A stretch of 8,028 nucleotides of DNA from the NCBI GenBank assembly GCA_031281115.1, contig JAITFV010000180.1, positions 1 to 8,028 of the forward strand, given 5' to 3'. This document shows positions 6,032-8,028 of this stretch, in pieces. The notes below the pieces were generated by a model. That model saw only the letters and a program-made list of their open reading frames with translations. It ran no database searches and was not told where the DNA came from. The stretch is from Oscillospiraceae bacterium (GTDB taxonomy: Bacteria > Bacillota > Clostridia > Oscillospirales > Ruminococcaceae). The first letter of the stretch is position 1. Every line of letters begins with the position of its first letter. Both the position numbers and the translations under genes were made by a program.

Positions 6032-6370
6032 TTATAATAAATCGTTTTCAGCATTATGAAATTGTTTCAGATTTCCGATTTTTTTGCTGCGCCCGCTCAT
6101 TATTTCCTCGATTTCATGCCATGTTACATTGCTTTGCACACATAAAACAATAATGTGATACAGCAGGTCTGCTACTTCATTTTTTAATTCTTCGGTGCTA
6201 TTTTCGTCAGAATTTTTCGCGGCAATAATCATTTCAGAACATTCCTCGCCGCATTTTTTGAGAATTTTATCTAACCCTTTTTCAAATAAATAACTTGTGT
6301 AGGAATTCGCTTCAGGAGCGTTTTTACGCCCATTTACAAGTTTATAAAGGTCACTTAAAACACAATTCAT
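6032..6370 (-). CDS. hisE: Phosphoribosyl-ATP pyrophosphatase
   Basis: HisE hydrolyses phosphoribosyl-ATP to phosphoribosyl-AMP and pyrophosphate, the second step of histidine synthesis. The 112-aa all-alpha protein has the MazG-type metal-binding pattern: ExxE at Glu43-Glu46 (GEECSE) and ExxD at Glu65-Asp68 (NEVADLLYH). The family segment [21 protein letters not shown] covers about 23-43. Length is normal for a stand-alone HisE; in many bacteria this domain is fused to HisI, here it is separate. The ATG overlaps the hisI stop (ATGA), with AGGAG about ten bases upstream. It is the last gene of the his cluster. Confidence 0.96.
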   Translation of the reverse strand: MNCVLSDLYKLVNGRKNAPEANSYTSYLFEKGLDKILKKCGEECSEMIIAAKNSDENSTEELKNEVADLLYHIIVLCVQSNVTWHEIEEIMSGRSKKIGNLKQFHNAENDLL

Positions 6371-6693
6371 TTAGTTTGTTCTCCTAACTTATTAAAAAAA
6401 CAGCTGCGCTTTCCCGTATGGCAAGCGGGACCTTTCTGTTCAACTTTAATTAACAATGTATCAAGGTCACAATCAGCGAATATTCCTTTCACCGCCTGCG
6501 TATTTCCCGATACTGCGCCTTTATTCCACAGTTCTCCTCGCGAGCGGCTCCAAAACCACGTAAAACCTGTTTCGAGCGTTTTTTCAAGACTTTGCTCATT
6601 CACGTAAGCCAGCATTAAAACCTCGCCTGTTTTTGAATCTTGAATTATCGCCGGGATTAACTCCGCTTTCTCAAAATATTTTTTTATGCTCAT
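6367..6693 (-). CDS. hisI: Phosphoribosyl-AMP cyclohydrolase
   Basis: HisI opens the adenine ring of phosphoribosyl-AMP to give ProFAR, the third step of histidine synthesis; it is a cytoplasmic, zinc-dependent dimer. The 108 aa carry the family motifs in order: [10 protein letters not shown] (23-32), [20 protein letters not shown] (45-64), the metal-binding DCDLD (74-78) and [12 protein letters not shown] (88-99). Cys75, Cys91 and Cys98 have the 16- and 7-residue spacing of the zinc ligands in the archaeal enzyme. Asp74, Asp76 and Asp78 fit the magnesium site. There is no HisE fusion; hisE is the next gene and overlaps by four bases, and the start overlaps the hisF stop in the same way (ATGA), so translation is coupled. 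Confidence 0.97.
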   Translation of the reverse strand: MSIKKYFEKAELIPAIIQDSKTGEVLMLAYVNEQSLEKTLETGFTWFWSRSRGELWNKGAVSGNTQAVKGIFADCDLDTLLIKVEQKGPACHTGKRSCFFNKLGEQTK

Positions 6694-7445
6694 AAAACCG
6701 CTATTCCTTCATTCCTTAAATATTCCTTAACCTCTCTGACAGTCAACACATTGAAGTGAAAGACCGAAGCAGCGAGTGCCGCAGAGGCATTAGTTTTCCT
6801 AAAAACTTCGGCGAAGTGCTCGAGTTTTCCGCAGCCGCCGCTCGCTGTTACCGGAATCTTCACAACTTCGCAAACCCTGTTCAACATTTCAATATCGTAG
6901 CCGTTTTTCACTCCGTCGGCATCAATTGAATTTAAACAGATTTCGCCCGCACCGAGGCTTTCCAAACGCTTCACCCACTCGATTAAATCAAGTCCTGTAT
7001 TTATCTTTCCGCCGCCGATTACAACCGTAAATTTTCCGCTTTCATCCCGCTTAGCGTCGATTCCGACAACTATACTTTTGCTTCCGAATCTGTCTGCTGC
7101 AAGTCTGATAAACTCAGGATTTTTCATCACCAATGAGTTCACTGAAACCCTGTCTGCACCTGCGTTCAGCACTTTTTGAAAATCATCAATTGTACCTATC
7201 CCCCCCGCAACACTAAGAGGTACAGAAATGCTTTTTTTAATTTTTTCTACAAGGCAGAGCGGAATTATCCTTCCTTCAATTGAAGCGGAAATATCGTATA
7301 AAACTAATTCATCCGCTCCCTGTGAATCATAATATTTTGCTTTCGCGACAGGGTCGCCTACGTCTTTAACGTTTTCAAAGTTTACCCCTTTTACCACCTT
7401 GCCGTTATTTATATCAAGACAGGGAATAATTCTTTTTTTCTGCAT
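6690..7445 (-). CDS. hisF: Imidazole glycerol phosphate synthase, cyclase subunit
   Basis: HisF uses ammonia delivered by HisH to turn PRFAR into imidazole glycerol phosphate and AICAR, linking histidine and purine synthesis. The 251-aa beta/alpha barrel has both catalytic aspartates at the standard positions: Asp11 in [15 protein letters not shown] and Asp130 in VVGIDAKR. Phosphate-binding loops are seen at VAGGIG (79-84) and ASGGCGK, and the [10 protein letters not shown] segment is the family's DxDGTKxGyD with Val for Thr. The ATG follows the hisA stop directly (TAGATG), and the ribosome binding site AAGGAG, six bases upstream, lies inside the end of hisA. hisH is not in this window and is presumably upstream of hisA. 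Confidence 0.98.
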   Translation of the reverse strand: MQKKRIIPCLDINNGKVVKGVNFENVKDVGDPVAKAKYYDSQGADELVLYDISASIEGRIIPLCLVEKIKKSISVPLSVAGGIGTIDDFQKVLNAGADRVSVNSLVMKNPEFIRLAADRFGSKSIVVGIDAKRDESGKFTVVIGGGKINTGLDLIEWVKRLESLGAGEICLNSIDADGVKNGYDIEMLNRVCEVVKIPVTASGGCGKLEHFAEVFRKTNASAALAASVFHFNVLTVREVKEYLRNEGIAVL

Positions 7446-8028
7446 CTATATCTCCTTTTTGCAATATGCAATTGCTTCACGCAAATCAAGAGTTCCGCTA
7501 TAGATTGACTTCCCGCAAATTGCCCCATAGACGCTGTTTTTCTTCAATTTAATTATATCATCTATGTTTTTTATTCCGCCGCTTGCGATTACATTAACAT
7601 CATATTCCGATGCAAATTTCTGCAAATGTTTTGTCTTATCATGATTGGGTCCGTTTAGCATTCCGTCCCTTTCTATATCAGTGTAAATAAAATACTTTAC
7701 TCCGTTTTCACACATTTTTTTTGCTAAGTCTAAGTAACTCACACCGCTATTTTCGAGCCATCCCTCAACAGCAACAGCACCTCTTTTTTCATCAATTCCG
7801 ACTGCGATTTTATCGCCGAAATTTAACACCACGTTTTTCACAAACATTGGGTCTTTTACGGCAGCCGAACCTATAATTACACGTGAAATGCCGTTTTTCA
7901 AGCAATCCTCAATGTCATTCATTGTTCTGATTCCGCCGCCTGTCTGCACTTTTAGAGTTGTGTTTTTCGCGATATCGAAAATGATTTCGCGGTTCTTTCG
8001 CGTACCTTCTTTTGCACCATCAAGGTCA
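7446..8028 (-). CDS. hisA: ProFAR isomerase, 5' end cut by the window edge
   Basis: HisA isomerises ProFAR to PRFAR by an Amadori rearrangement, the fourth step of histidine synthesis. The frame is open to the window edge. The first complete codon is at 8027 and reads DLDGAKEGTRKNREIIFDIA, the conserved segment after the first catalytic Asp, so 193 residues are present and about 45 are missing. VQTGGGIRT and VIGSAAVKDP are barrel and phosphate-binding elements. GIDEKRG carries the second catalytic Asp. YTDIERDGMLNGPN and VIASGGIKNIDDI are typical of HisA rather than HisF. A GTG at 7949 would cut off conserved sequence and is only an internal Val. The gene ends in TAG directly before the hisF ATG. 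Confidence 0.96.
   Translation of the reverse strand, partial: DLDGAKEGTRKNREIIFDIAKNTTLKVQTGGGIRTMNDIEDCLKNGISRVIIGSAAVKDPMFVKNVVLNFGDKIAVGIDEKRGAVAVEGWLENSGVSYLDLAKKMCENGVKYFIYTDIERDGMLNGPNHDKTKHLQKFASEYDVNVIASGGIKNIDDIIKLKKNSVYGAICGKSIYSGTLDLREAIAYCKKEI

Noticed and set aside
5985..6045. Possible intrinsic terminator after hisE (GTGC/GCGC stem with a six-T run)
   Set aside because: The stem has four pairs including a wobble, the T-run is separated from it by several bases, and extending the stem requires a six-base bulge. It is too weak to call.

Overview
The window reads as AT-rich chromosomal DNA of an anaerobic, probably spore-forming Bacillota, most likely class Clostridia (Oscillospiraceae/Ruminococcaceae-like). 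The reasons are a SpoIVFB-type M50 protease next to a two-gene radical-SAM module (TIGR03960/TIGR03936 types), strong AGGAGG-like ribosome binding sites, TTG starts and a Gram-positive style of gene packing. The lineage is an inference from gene content. All nine genes lie on the minus strand, so transcription runs from position 8028 towards position 1.

In transcription order, the window opens inside the end of a histidine operon: hisA (N-terminus off the edge), hisF, hisI and hisE. They abut or overlap by 0 to 4 nt, and together they carry out pyrophosphohydrolysis, ring opening, isomerisation and imidazole ring closure. A 94-bp gap follows, with no convincing terminator and a weak sigma-E-like promoter candidate. 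Next comes a four-gene group: a 78-aa single-pass membrane protein that looks like a SpoIVFA N-terminus lacking its M23 domain; a compact M50 intramembrane metalloprotease without a CBS domain; a 604-aa radical SAM protein with a B12-binding-like N-terminus and a C-terminal cysteine cluster; and its radical-SAM-linked partner, which overlaps it by 8 nt.

A strong sigma-A promoter (TTGACA, 17 bp, TGG-TAAAAT) overlaps the stop codon of the radical-SAM-linked gene and drives ilvB-ilvN, the large and small subunits of acetolactate synthase, for branched-chain amino acid synthesis. A 15-bp palindrome spans the -35 element and is a candidate operator. A perfect 11-bp-arm palindrome sits at the ilvB/ilvN junction and contains the ilvB stop codon; it looks like a dispersed repeat unit. 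A SAM-dependent methyltransferase gene overlaps the ilvN stop by 1 nt and runs off the left edge.

Most of the window is ordinary amino-acid biosynthesis. I see no clearly new system. The parts worth a second look are the palindromic unit at the ilvB stop, the promoter with its embedded palindrome, the reduced SpoIVFA/SpoIVFB-like pair, and the poorly understood radical SAM pair. No tRNA, rRNA, CRISPR array, insertion sequence or origin was seen, and no gene-free stretch exceeds 100 bases.
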